DNA of 64,000 nt from Romboutsia sedimentorum (GCF_030131845.1 NZ_JASKYM010000002.1:382247-446246); one strand, 5' to 3'; shown: positions 54,615 to 62,550, counted from the first letter of the stretch. Program-made: numbers and translations. The notes: a model not told the origin generated them from the letters alone.

Positions 54615-54672
54615 ATAAACAAGAAGCCTTATTAAGATTAAATAATCTCAATAAAGCTTCTTGTTTATGTTT
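54615..54672 (+). terminator. Long intrinsic terminator after the M42 gene
   Basis: ATAAACAAGAAGC (54615-54627) pairs with GCTTCTTGTTTAT (54656-54668). A second inner stem (TTAAGATT/AATCTCAA) extends it. The outer stem is symmetrical, so it may work on both strands. Confidence 0.85.
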
Positions 54673-54710
54673 TATGAAAGTATAAAATAAATAGCTATTG
54701 TGTAAAGCAA

Positions 54711-54777
54711 AGTACTGTGTTATTATTATCTCATGAAAAGTAAAACATAGTACTGTGTGAAACATAATACTATGTTT
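54711..54777. promoter_or_regulatory. PadR operator array (three related sites)
   Basis: AGTACTGTGT occurs exactly twice (54711-54720, 54749-54758), and a diverged third copy AATACTATGTT follows (54767-54777). The outer arms AAACATAGTA (54743-54752) and TACTATGTTT (54768-54777) form a perfect 10-bp dyad with a 15-nt centre. PadR autorepressors bind AT-rich dyads of this style just before their own gene, which starts at 54796. Confidence 0.7.
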
Positions 54778-54795
54778 ATAGAAAGGAGGAGTAAT

Positions 54796-55128
54796 ATGAA
54801 TACTCAGTTTAGAAAAGGAGTACTTGAAATTTGTGTATTAGCTCTTATTTCCCAAAAAGACATGTATGGGTATGAAATAGTTCAAAATATATCTAAGGTA
54901 ATAGATGTAAATGAAGGAACTATATATCCTATACTTAGAAGGCTAACAAAAGAAGGATACTTTGAAACTTATATATTAGAATCAAGAGAAGGTCCCGCTA
55001 GAAAATATTATCAGTTAACGATATTAGGAAAAGAAAATTTAAGTAAGCTTATGCTAGAGTGGAAAGATTTTGTTAAGGCTGTAAATGTATTAATAAGTAA
55101 TGATGAGGGAGGGAATGACTTTGAATAA
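54796..55128 (+). CDS. PadR family transcriptional regulator
   Basis: 110-aa winged-helix regulator with a C-terminal dimerisation helix. FRKGVLEICVLALIS begins the helix bundle, MYGYEIVQNIS (about 23-33) and GTIYPILRRLTKEGY (about 41-55) form the winged HTH, and GPARKYYQLT is the wing. ATG 54796 has AAAGGAGG 6-8 nt upstream; the in-frame ATG at 54757 lies within the operator array. It is followed with overlap by the HAAS-domain gene, so it heads a PadR / HAAS / DUF4097 operon and is probably autoregulated. Confidence 0.93.
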   Translation: MNTQFRKGVLEICVLALISQKDMYGYEIVQNISKVIDVNEGTIYPILRRLTKEGYFETYILESREGPARKYYQLTILGKENLSKLMLEWKDFVKAVNVLISNDEGGNDFE

Positions 55129-55897
55129 AAAAGAATTTTTAGAAATATTAAAAGACTATCTTAAAAAGAATTTTTCTGAAGATGAAATAAATGATATATT
55201 AAGAGACTATGAAGAATATTTTTTAGAAGGTGTCATAGAAGGTAAAAGTGATATAGAAATAATAGCAGGATTAGGGTCTCCTAAATCAATAGCAAATGAG
55301 CTTATATCAGAAACGAAAAACAATTATTCTAGTGAATCAAGTAAAAGTGATAACATGAAAGATCAATTTAATGTCTTTAAATTAAGAGCAAAAGATAAGT
55401 ATAATGATTTGAAAGTAGAGATTAGTGAAAAGCTTACTCCAAATATACAAAATAACAATCATAATAAAGATAGAAAATGGATACAAGTAATATTGGCTAT
55501 ATTATCTTTGATTTTAATTATACCTGCATTTACAATTATAATGACATTGGTTTGTATAGGTATAGGATTAGTAGGTTTATTAGTAGTATACTTAGTAACA
55601 GCACCATTTATAATTAGTTTTGTAATGGGTACACCTCAAATTGCAATACTTTATATATTTGTATCTATTACATTTATAGGAGGTCAAATTTTTGCTTGGC
55701 AATTGTATATATTCGTAGTGAAATTATGCAAAAAAATAATAAAGCAATATATAAATTGGTTAAAAACTAGAAATTTATATATAAATGCTAGTAAGAAAAA
55801 AGAAAAGTATGATAATAAAGAAAAAGAAAACGTGTTTGAAGAAGATTTAAATGATAATGAAGATGAAGGAGATGAAGGAGATGAAAAATATGAATAA
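55121..55897 (+). CDS. HAAS/DUF1700 domain membrane protein
   Basis: 258-aa protein beginning MNKKEFLEILKDYLKKNF, the family start. The HAAS domain (about 1-65) has DYEEYFLEG and LGSPKSIANELI. After a linker, four hydrophobic helices (about 125-205) anchor it in the membrane, and a lysine-rich tail ends in EDEGDEGDEKYE. I choose TTG 55121 because GGAGG (55108-55112) is 8 nt upstream; ATG 55115 is only 2 nt from it. It overlaps PadR by 8 nt and DUF4097 by 8 nt. PadR-HAAS-DUF4097 operons are common in Firmicutes and linked to envelope stress; the role here is inference. Confidence 0.88.
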   Translation: MNKKEFLEILKDYLKKNFSEDEINDILRDYEEYFLEGVIEGKSDIEIIAGLGSPKSIANELISETKNNYSSESSKSDNMKDQFNVFKLRAKDKYNDLKVEISEKLTPNIQNNNHNKDRKWIQVILAILSLILIIPAFTIIMTLVCIGIGLVGLLVVYLVTAPFIISFVMGTPQIAILYIFVSITFIGGQIFAWQLYIFVVKLCKKIIKQYINWLKTRNLYINASKKKEKYDNKEKENVFEEDLNDNEDEGDEGDEKYE

Positions 55898-56918
55898 AAA
55901 AATAACTATATGTTCTATTATTTTAGTTATAATAGGCACTATCGGAACTATATGTTCAGGTATAGCATCTATTCCATATTTTATAAAGACTTCTTCTGAT
56001 ATAGAAAGAGAGCTAAATAAGGAATGTATTATATATAATAAAGAGATAGACATAAATAAATTAAATATAAATACAAAAGATACAAATATAGTGATAAGAA
56101 AACATAATAAAAGCAATGTGCTAGTTAGCAAAAAAGGAAATAAAGATAACCTTAGATATAATATTGAAAATAAAGATAATACATTATCTATATCTGAAAA
56201 TGAAAGTAAAGATAACTATAAAGATATAAGAAGTTCAAACGACTTTGCTAATTATGTATTTAATGAATTTTATTCACAAAATACTAATAACATAGTTATT
56301 TATATACCAAATGATGTTGATATAAATACGTATACACAAAGTGGTGTATTAGATATTCAAGATGATATATTTTTAAATGACGTAACATTTAAAACATTAT
56401 CTGGAAATATATCATTACCTAAACAAGTTAAAAATTTAAAAAAATTAGATATAAAATCTAAAAATTATACACAATTATCGATATCAGAATTATTAGGGAT
56501 AAAAGATATATATATAAGTAGCAACTCTGTTAATGTATACTCAGATGATAATGACATATTTATAGATAACAAAGAAAATTATATACCTAATAATGTAAAT
56601 ATAAATCAAGATTCTAATGATTATGGAAATGTTGATATATCTACAGAAATACCAATAGCGAACAATTTGAATATAAATGCATATAAGTCTAATGTTAGTG
56701 TTGATTTACCAATTGATAGATATAAAATAAACTTTAATATAAAATCATTACAAAGAATTAATATAGATGATTTAATTCAGGAAAATAAAATCAATGAAAA
56801 TGATCATTTAAAACATCAAGATATAAGAGAACTAAATGGTAATTTAAATAAAAATTTGGATGAATTAAAAAAAGAATATAAAGTAAACATAAAATCAGAA
56901 TATGTAAGTATAAAATAA
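55890..56918 (+). CDS. DUF4097 domain envelope protein
   Basis: 342-aa membrane-anchored protein. One N-terminal transmembrane or signal segment (about 4-28, TICSIILVIIGTIG). The rest is a repetitive beta-rich extracellular part, with alternating N/D/I/S strands and the DUF4097/adhesin-like repeats (LKTLSGNISLPKQV, VNVYSDDNDIFI, GNVDISTEIP) forming a likely beta-helix. ATG 55890 has AAGGAG 9-11 nt upstream, from the tandem repeat that ends the previous gene. Other in-frame ATGs (55884 and earlier) lie within that repeat. It is the last gene of the operon. Confidence 0.85.
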   Translation: MNKKITICSIILVIIGTIGTICSGIASIPYFIKTSSDIERELNKECIIYNKEIDINKLNINTKDTNIVIRKHNKSNVLVSKKGNKDNLRYNIENKDNTLSISENESKDNYKDIRSSNDFANYVFNEFYSQNTNNIVIYIPNDVDINTYTQSGVLDIQDDIFLNDVTFKTLSGNISLPKQVKNLKKLDIKSKNYTQLSISELLGIKDIYISSNSVNVYSDDNDIFIDNKENYIPNNVNINQDSNDYGNVDISTEIPIANNLNINAYKSNVSVDLPIDRYKINFNIKSLQRINIDDLIQENKINENDHLKHQDIRELNGNLNKNLDELKKEYKVNIKSEYVSIK

Positions 56919-56956
56919 TGAAATAAAGTATTATAATTCAAAAAATAACGAAAATG

Positions 56957-56986
56957 TTAAAAAAAATAAGTATACTATGATATAAT
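56957..56986 (+). promoter_or_regulatory. Promoter of the lipoprotein gene
   Basis: TTAAAA (56957-56962), an 18-nt spacer and TATAAT (56981-56986) preceded by TGA, an extended -10. It is 33 nt upstream of the start codon. Confidence 0.55.
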
Positions 56987-57018
56987 ATTAAGAATAAAAA
57001 TAAAAAAGAGGTATACTT

Positions 57019-57576
57019 ATGAATAAAAGAGTAGTAAGTTTGATTTTGATTTCTACTACTTTATTAGTTAGTGCATGTACAAAAGAAAATTTAAATAGTG
57101 ATAGTATAATAGATGTAAGTTCATCTCAAGCAATAAATAATAATGAATTTTATTTAGAAAATGAAGATACTACAGCAAAGGACTCTAATGATTCAAAAAA
57201 GAATTCGGGCACTATAAAGATACCAATAAATATAATGTCTAAATATTCAAAAGATATAACGTACTTAGAAGTTAAAGAAGATAGTTCACTGCAAGAAAAA
57301 TTAGAAATTATAATTAAAACAATTTCTAGAGAATATTTCAATGGACTACCTATAAGTGTAACTGTTTACGGCAAGAATCTTGCTAAGATAGAGTTGAAAG
57401 AGCCTAAAGACTTGAGTAATAGTAGAGTTTCATGGAAAGTAGATTATTTAAATGAAGTTACAAAAGAGTATACAATAAATACTATAATAAAAAATATAAT
57501 TCAAGAAGACTATAAAGGTGCATGGATAGAAAAAATACAATTATATTATGAAAATGAATTAATACAATTAGATTAA
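57019..57576 (+). CDS. Lipoprotein of unknown function, 185 aa
   Basis: Exported lipoprotein. The signal peptide MNKRVVSLILISTTLL is followed by the lipobox LVSAC with the lipidated Cys at residue 20. Residues 25-75 are an Asn/Asp/Ser-rich linker. Residues ~80-185 form a mixed alpha/beta domain (LQEKLEIIIKTISREYF, VTVYGKNLAKIEL, WIEKIQLYYENE) that recalls GerMN-type spore-germination modules. That resemblance is weak and I do not assign it. AGAGGTAT SD; own promoter and a terminator shared with a minus-strand gene. Confidence 0.75.
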   Translation: MNKRVVSLILISTTLLVSACTKENLNSDSIIDVSSSQAINNNEFYLENEDTTAKDSNDSKKNSGTIKIPINIMSKYSKDITYLEVKEDSSLQEKLEIIIKTISREYFNGLPISVTVYGKNLAKIELKEPKDLSNSRVSWKVDYLNEVTKEYTINTIIKNIIQEDYKGAWIEKIQLYYENELIQLD

Positions 57577-57617
57577 AAGCAGTATTAGAAACGAATTTGT
57601 TTCTAGTACTGCTTTTT
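57575..57617. terminator. Bidirectional terminator after the lipoprotein gene
   Basis: AAAAGCAGTA plus TAGAAAC pairs with GTTTCTA plus GTACTGCTTTT with a small bulge. The A- and T-flanks serve the convergent minus-strand gene too. Confidence 0.85.
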
Positions 57618-57620
57618 AAC

Positions 57621-57926
57621 TTACATAATATCGTCACCCATATCATTAGGATGGCTAGCTATATAAGTAGCAATAGATAATACACCTACTCCAGCGAGCA
57701 ATTTTAATTGTTGCTTAGCAACAAACTTACAAGTTGGAATTGTTATTTTTCTAATACTTGGACTGATAATATTTGCAGTAATTAAAGCAGATCCTACTAG
57801 TATACCTGTTGCTAAAGTTGGATTACTTTTAGTGAAATTTTTCATATTATTTGATAAATCATCACAATTACTACAATTATTAAATAATGTATTTTCATTG
57901 GTATTGTTAAACTCATTTGAAATCAT
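57621..57926 (-). CDS. Hypothetical small membrane protein, 101 aa
   Basis: Unrecognised. The first ~38 residues are polar and Asn-rich with a CSNC motif (about 18-21). Two hydrophobic stretches follow (about 39-58 and 75-90), separated by basic residues. There is no signal cleavage site, so it is probably a membrane protein. TGGAGTGAT SD before ATG 57926. It is divergent from the cysteine-rich gene at 58158 and may be sporulation-related by proximity only. Confidence 0.65.
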   Translation of the reverse strand: MISNEFNNTNENTLFNNCSNCDDLSNNMKNFTKSNPTLATGILVGSALITANIISPSIRKITIPTCKFVAKQQLKLLAGVGVLSIATYIASHPNDMGDDIM

Positions 57927-58065
57927 AAAATCACTCCAATCAATAATAAATTATTAAAATTAAATTTATAATTCTTACACATATGATGTGCAAATAACAA
58001 AAAAATATAATGAAAATTTATAATAAATAAATTACTTTAAAATAAATCAATATTAAAGAATTAGT

Positions 58066-58094
58066 AACCACATTCAAAGACAATCATATAATTA
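58066..58094 (+). promoter_or_regulatory. Candidate mother-cell (SigE/SigK-type) promoter
   Basis: CATATAATTA (58085-58094) resembles the SigE/SigK -10 (CATA core), with AACC (58066-58069) at about SigK -35 spacing. It is 64 nt before the cysteine-rich protein. Short consensus and AT-richness make this a weak call. Confidence 0.3.
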
Positions 58095-58157
58095 TATTAG
58101 ACAACATAAGTTTTTTCTTATGGGGGTTAATTTACAGCAAAGGGGTTTTGACATATT

Positions 58158-59342
58158 ATGAGAAAGAAAAAGAAACAAGGGTGTTCAACTGCACCTATAT
58201 ATGAAGATTGCAATATATGTAGTGAACATGTAAGTGCATGTAAGCCATGTAAAACAAATAACGTATGCAAACCAAACAACTCGTGTAAAAAAATGGTTAA
58301 TCATTGTGTAGAATGTCCTTGTGATGACTACGAAATAACTTACGCAGATAAATGTGTTAAGCTAGCTAAACAAGCAGAAGATTTATTTGAAAAAGCTTTA
58401 GAGTGTGAATGTAAGGCTGTAGAAGCATACGAACAAGCTAGAGAATGCGAAAAATCGTCGAAAGTACTATCATCAAAAGCTAAAAATTTAAGAAAAAATG
58501 CTAGTTGTGATGAGCAAGAATCTAAAGCTGCTTGTTGCAAAGCTAAAGAACTAATGGAAAAATCTCAAAAACTTTGCGAACAAGCTAAATGTCTGTTTAA
58601 AGAGGCTGAAAACGTAGAAAGAGAAGCAGAATGCCATTGTGAAAAGGCTAAGGTTTTATTTGAGAAAGCTCAAGAACATAATGATAAGGCAAAAGCTTTA
58701 TATCATCAAGCATTAAAATGTGATGAAAAAGCATTAGAATGTTATAAGTCTGTAGGTGAAAAAATAAAAGAATATGAAGTGAAATCAAAAAAATGTGAAG
58801 ATATGGTACAAAAATGTAGTAATAAATTACAACAGTGTGAAAACAAACCTAAATGTGATGAAATAAAAGAATGTAAAAAAGAAAAAGAAAATTGTGGATG
58901 TCATATTCCTAAGAAACAATATTGTAAACCAGAATATGAATTAAATTACTGTAATCCATGTCATGAAATAAAAGAATGCAAAAAAGAGAAAGAAAATTGT
59001 GAATGCCATATTCCTAAGAAAAAAAATTGTAAACCACAATGTAAAGTAAATTACTGTAATCCATGCCATGAAATGAAAGATTGTAAAAAAGAAATAATAT
59101 ATGTAGAAGATGAATATTTAAACATGAATCAATGCCCAACAACATATGTGAGTCCTATGTATGATATGGGTAATATGCAATATATGGGTGGATTTGAAGA
59201 CCAATATCCAAGTTTAGATATGCCATATATGAATTCATATATAGACGAATATCAAGATATGAATGACATGTGGATGAATTATTATATGATGATGCAAAAT
59301 ATGATGCAAAACATGATAATTCAGCCAAGAGATTTTGATTAA
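58158..59342 (+). CDS. Cysteine-rich coiled-coil protein, probable CdeC-like exosporium/spore-coat protein
   Basis: 394 aa with 42 cysteines. Three regions are visible. Residues 1-57 are Cys/Asn/Lys-rich with CxxC and CPC clusters. Residues 63-225 are helical, with alanine/glutamate/lysine heptads and regular Cys (CEQAKCLFKEAE-like units). Residues 230-315 hold two 35-residue Cys repeats and part of a third. A Met/Tyr/Asp-rich tail ends the protein (about 325-394). This layout recalls Clostridioides difficile CdeC, a cysteine-rich exosporium morphogenetic protein, but I could not align them. No signal peptide, as expected for mother-cell spore-surface proteins. AAAGGGG SD upstream of ATG 58158. 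Ends in a 17-bp bidirectional terminator. Confidence 0.75.
   Translation: MRKKKKQGCSTAPIYEDCNICSEHVSACKPCKTNNVCKPNNSCKKMVNHCVECPCDDYEITYADKCVKLAKQAEDLFEKALECECKAVEAYEQARECEKSSKVLSSKAKNLRKNASCDEQESKAACCKAKELMEKSQKLCEQAKCLFKEAENVEREAECHCEKAKVLFEKAQEHNDKAKALYHQALKCDEKALECYKSVGEKIKEYEVKSKKCEDMVQKCSNKLQQCENKPKCDEIKECKKEKENCGCHIPKKQYCKPEYELNYCNPCHEIKECKKEKENCECHIPKKKNCKPQCKVNYCNPCHEMKDCKKEIIYVEDEYLNMNQCPTTYVSPMYDMGNMQYMGGFEDQYPSLDMPYMNSYIDEYQDMNDMWMNYYMMMQNMMQNMIIQPRDFD
58860..59094 (+). repeat. 105-bp tandem repeat in the cysteine-rich gene
   Basis: Two in-frame 105-bp (35-codon) units run at 58860-58964 and 58965-59069, and a third partial copy at 59070-59094. Each unit encodes EIKECKKEKENC, then CHIPKK, a variable segment, and NYCNPCH. 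Several silent and coding differences show the copies are not very recent. Confidence 0.9.
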
Positions 59343-59379
59343 TGAAAAAAGAATGCTTTCAAGCATTCTTTTTTCATTT
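59341..59379. terminator. Bidirectional terminator with 17-bp perfect stem
   Basis: AATGAAAAAAGAATGCT (59341-59357) pairs perfectly with its inverse complement (59362-59378) around TTCA. It overlaps the stop codon of the cysteine-rich gene and serves the convergent minus-strand gene. Confidence 0.92.
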
Positions 59380-59391
59380 TATTTTTATTGT

Positions 59392-59712
59392 TTACTTTAA
59401 TAATTCTTTTTCAATTGATTTATACAAATTTTCCATCATAGAATTAAACTGCTTTGTATGCTTCATATAATTTGAGACTGATGGCAAATTAAAAAAATCA
59501 CTATATTCTTTATTTAGTTGCATGATTTTTTTAGATGCATCTTCCATTCTATAATTTGAATAAATTGTATTTTTTTTATTAATATATGTATCTAATTGCT
59601 TTTTTAAGTTTCTATTCTTTTCTAAATTAATTTTGCTTTTGTTCATATCTTTAAATTCATTTGTATTTTTTATAAAATTAGCAAATTCTTTAACTTTATT
59701 ATTGATATCCAT
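59392..59712 (-). CDS. YlbF/YmcA-like helical protein
   Basis: 106-aa all-helical soluble protein. VKEFANFIKNTNEFKDM and NKEYSDFFNLPSVSNYMKHTKQFNSMMENLY match the pattern of the YlbF (Com_YlbF, DUF964) family. In Bacillus YlbF, YmcA and YaaT form a complex acting on RNase Y and sporulation phosphorelay. I cannot tell whether this is the YlbF orthologue or a diverged paralogue. GGGGGATATT SD before ATG 59712. The gene is alone, converging on the cysteine-rich gene. Confidence 0.65.
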   Translation of the reverse strand: MDINNKVKEFANFIKNTNEFKDMNKSKINLEKNRNLKKQLDTYINKKNTIYSNYRMEDASKKIMQLNKEYSDFFNLPSVSNYMKHTKQFNSMMENLYKSIEKELLK

Positions 59713-59906
59713 AAAATATCCCCCTTATATAAAAGCTATATAATATATTCTATATAATATATTTATAAAATATACTAAATATTAAAAGTATAAAGGAAAA
59801 TATTGAACTTATATAAAAAGCATTTCAAAAAGTGTAGCAAATAGGAGCGATAGTTAATAGTATATAAGGTATGAAGCTTTGACTAATAAGAAATGACATC
59901 GTGGAG

Positions 59907-59938
59907 AAGGAGGCCTATAATATCATTTAGGCCTCCTT
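59907..59938. repeat. 10-bp GC-rich hairpin in an intergenic region
   Basis: AAGGAGGCCT (59907-59916) and AGGCCTCCTT (59929-59938) are perfect complements around a 12-nt loop. There is no T-run on the minus strand, where the pyridoxal-kinase gene ends at 59955. On the + strand the flank is ATTTAC. It may be a weak terminator for the kinase gene or part of a small RNA in the 242-nt gap (59713-59954). Confidence 0.55.
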
Positions 59939-59954
59939 ATTTACAATAAAAAGT

Positions 59955-60773
59955 TTAAAGGCAAGTTAAATCACTTAAAAACATCTCAAACATAACGCCT
60001 TCATTTCTATCGGTAACAAATTCAGATGTATAATTTATAGCTTTATAAATGAAGTTAGTAGCTTCTTTTACAGAAAAATCTAAATAATAGCCTTTATTTA
60101 AAAGACCACATAGTATAGATGTAAATATATCTCCTGTACCACTATAAGAACAGTTATTGTACTTTACAGAATAAGAAGAAAACTTATCTAAATCCCTATC
60201 ATAACTTAAATTTAAAATATTTTTATCTTGTATTATTCCTGTAATAACCACCTTACTAGGCCCAAGTAGAGAAACTTCTCTAGCAATATCCATAAGTTCA
60301 TTCTCATTAAATCCATTTTCATTGTAATCTCTATTAGTTAAAAAACAAGCTTCTGTTAAGTTTGGAGTAGCCAAGTTTGAAAGTTTAACTAATTCTTTTA
60401 TTTTAAGACACATCTCTTTATCAAAAACAGGATAAATAGAGCCACAATCGCCCATAACAGGGTCTACAACTACGAATGAATTAGAATTTTTAGAAATAAA
60501 ATCACAAACTATATTTACTTGATCTTTTGATCCTAAAAATCCACTATATATGCAATCAAAATTTAAACCTAAAGTTTTCCAAACACAAGAATAATCATTC
60601 ATATGACTAGTGAGATCTAAAAATGTGTATTCAGGATACCCTGTCTGACTTGATAGAATAGCTGTAGGAAAGGGACAACATTGAACCTTTAGTGATGAAA
60701 GTATAGGAAGAGCAACAGCCAAAGAACATCTTCCTAGCCCCGATAAATCATTTATTGCTGCAATTTTTTTCAA
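59955..60773 (-). CDS. Pyridoxal/pyridoxamine kinase (PdxY/PdxK-like)
   Basis: 272-aa ribokinase-fold kinase phosphorylating vitamin B6 vitamers. It shows AAINDLSGLGRCSL (about 4-17), FDCIYSGFLGS (about 72-82), VVDPVMGDCGSIYP (about 100-113) and the catalytic SGTGDIFTSIL (about 212-222). The D in GTGD is the base. Start is TTG 60773 with GGAGGTG 9 nt upstream. Monocistronic on the minus strand, divergent from the amidase gene. Confidence 0.92.
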   Translation of the reverse strand: MKKIAAINDLSGLGRCSLAVALPILSSLKVQCCPFPTAILSSQTGYPEYTFLDLTSHMNDYSCVWKTLGLNFDCIYSGFLGSKDQVNIVCDFISKNSNSFVVVDPVMGDCGSIYPVFDKEMCLKIKELVKLSNLATPNLTEACFLTNRDYNENGFNENELMDIAREVSLLGPSKVVITGIIQDKNILNLSYDRDLDKFSSYSVKYNNCSYSGTGDIFTSILCGLLNKGYYLDFSVKEATNFIYKAINYTSEFVTDRNEGVMFEMFLSDLTCL

Positions 60774-60998
60774 TATAACAACACCTCCAATATAATTATA
60801 TTACTACTAAAAATAGAAATAAAATAGTTAAAAAAATAAAAATGACAGTGTATGATTACAATTTATTATTTAAAAAAAAATTGAAATTATTTATTTGTTA
60901 TTTGGATATAATAATACAAAATAATAAACTATTATGTTTACATTAAAAGTAGTTGAAATTATATTGACAGTATTTGTCCTTTATAGGGAGGTGTGACT

Positions 60999-62147
60999 TT
61001 GAAAGAGTCTAAAATAAAAAATAAGTATATACAAGGTATAATTATATCATTAGGCTTAACTTTATCGATTGGAATATATACACATATTGAACAAGATAAG
61101 GTTCAAACAAAAGAAAGATTAGTACAAGTTAATGATATAGATACAAAAGAAGTTAACAATCAGTATAAAATACTTCTTGAAAGTTTATTTGATTATAGAA
61201 ATAAGGCTTTGTTAGAAAAAAATGAAGGTATACTTAAACAATTATATGAAACAGATAAAAAATTTGGACTTTGGGCATATGAACATGAAGTTAAAAAAAT
61301 GAAATATTTAGAAAATTGGTCAAATAAACAAGGCGTTAAATTTAATGATATAAAAACAAAAGTAAAAATAAAGAAAATAAAACAAAAAGAAGATGATTTG
61401 TATGGAATTATATGTACTGTATCAACTGAGTATAAATATTCATATGAAAATCAAAAAGATGTTGTTAATATGTTTAGGATAGGAACGTATCATTATTTAA
61501 ATGTTAAGATTAGAGATAACCAATATATAATAACTAAAGAATGGTATACTGACCCATTTGCAGATTCTTTAAATTTAGAAAATATTAAATCTGAAGATAT
61601 AAGAGATTATATATTAAAGAAAGAACCAATTAAATTAGAATTAACACTAGAACAAAATAAAGCAGTAAACTATGCTCATCAGTACTGTGGAGCAGCGGCT
61701 GACGAAGAATATGGATTAAAGTTTAATTCAAGTTATAAAGATTTTAATCCCGACGGTGGGGATTGTGCTAATTTTGCGTCTCAAATAATGTTTGAGAGCG
61801 GAAGATTTAAGAAAAATGATACATGGAATTATCAAGGCAATGATAGTACAAAAGCATGGGTAAATGCACAAGCGTTTAAAAATTATATAGTCTATAGTGG
61901 CAGAGGAAGTTTAGTAGCAAAAGGATCATATCAAGATGTATATAAAGAAGCGTATAACTTAAGACCTGGTGATTTTGTGGCTTATGAAAAAGGTGGAAGG
62001 ATAACTCATGTGTCAACGGTTACTGGACTAGATTCTAAAGGATATCCATTAGTAACATGCCATAATAGTGATAGGCTTCTTGTTCCTTGGGATTTGGGAT
62101 GGAGTGACAAAAAAATACGTTTTCATATCATAAAAGTACACTATTAA
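60999..62147 (+). CDS. Exported amidase-domain protein (Amidase_6-like)
   Basis: 382-aa protein. An N-terminal hydrophobic segment (about residues 9-27) acts as signal or anchor. Residues 45-215 form a helical/NTF2-like region. The C-terminal ~160 residues are a cysteine-peptidase-like putative amidase domain (Pfam Amidase_6 pattern): AVNYAHQYCG (about 219-228), catalytic GGDCANFASQIM (about 251-262) and the His in ITHVSTVTG (about 341-349). It probably acts on cell-wall peptides or germination-related material. Start is TTG 60999 spaced 7 nt from GGGAGG; GTG 60993 overlaps the SD. Confidence 0.85.
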   Translation: MKESKIKNKYIQGIIISLGLTLSIGIYTHIEQDKVQTKERLVQVNDIDTKEVNNQYKILLESLFDYRNKALLEKNEGILKQLYETDKKFGLWAYEHEVKKMKYLENWSNKQGVKFNDIKTKVKIKKIKQKEDDLYGIICTVSTEYKYSYENQKDVVNMFRIGTYHYLNVKIRDNQYIITKEWYTDPFADSLNLENIKSEDIRDYILKKEPIKLELTLEQNKAVNYAHQYCGAAADEEYGLKFNSSYKDFNPDGGDCANFASQIMFESGRFKKNDTWNYQGNDSTKAWVNAQAFKNYIVYSGRGSLVAKGSYQDVYKEAYNLRPGDFVAYEKGGRITHVSTVTGLDSKGYPLVTCHNSDRLLVPWDLGWSDKKIRFHIIKVHY

Positions 62148-62215
62148 TATAAGTTTTAAACCTTACAAAACACTATCTAAAAGCCTGGTGGTAATGCTTT
62201 ATATTGTGGAAATTA

Positions 62216-62244
62216 TTGACAAATACGGGTAAATATGATAAAGT
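62216..62244 (+). promoter_or_regulatory. Cold-shock gene promoter
   Basis: Perfect TTGACA (62216-62221), 17 nt, then TAAAGT (62239-62244). It would give a 5' leader of about 55 nt, compatible with cold-shock mRNAs. Confidence 0.55.
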
Positions 62245-62305
62245 GATAGTAGGGCTATCGTGTATTATAGCTAAATAAACTTGTGTTTTTTAGGAGGATT
62301 TATTA

Positions 62306-62506
62306 ATGAAAACTGGAGTAGTTAAATGGTTTAACAATGAAAAAGGATTTGGATTTATATCTATAGAAGGCGGAGAAGATGTTTTTGTACATTTTTCAGC
62401 TATAACTGGTGATGGATACAAGTCTTTAGAAGAAGGACAAAGCGTAGAATTTGAAGTGGTTGAAGGTGCTAAAGGTCCTCAAGCTGCTAACGTAGTTAGA
62501 TTATAA
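62306..62506 (+). CDS. Cold-shock protein (CspA/CspB family)
   Basis: 66-aa single OB-fold nucleic-acid chaperone. The RNP1 motif is KGFGFI (residues 14-19) and RNP2 is VFVHFS (about 27-32). The start [10 protein letters not shown] and the end [10 protein letters not shown] are standard. Strong TAGGAGG SD before ATG 62306, a likely promoter 60 nt upstream and a terminator downstream. Several csp paralogues are usual, so I give no symbol. Confidence 0.97.
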   Translation: MKTGVVKWFNNEKGFGFISIEGGEDVFVHFSAITGDGYKSLEEGQSVEFEVVEGAKGPQAANVVRL

Positions 62507-62550
62507 TCTAAATTCATATATATTAGCAATTCTAGTAATATGTGAAATAC

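Noticed and set aside
55115-55120. ATG 55115 as HAAS start
   Set aside because: Only 2 nt from GGAGG; TTG 55121 at 8 nt gives the family N-terminus MNKKEF.
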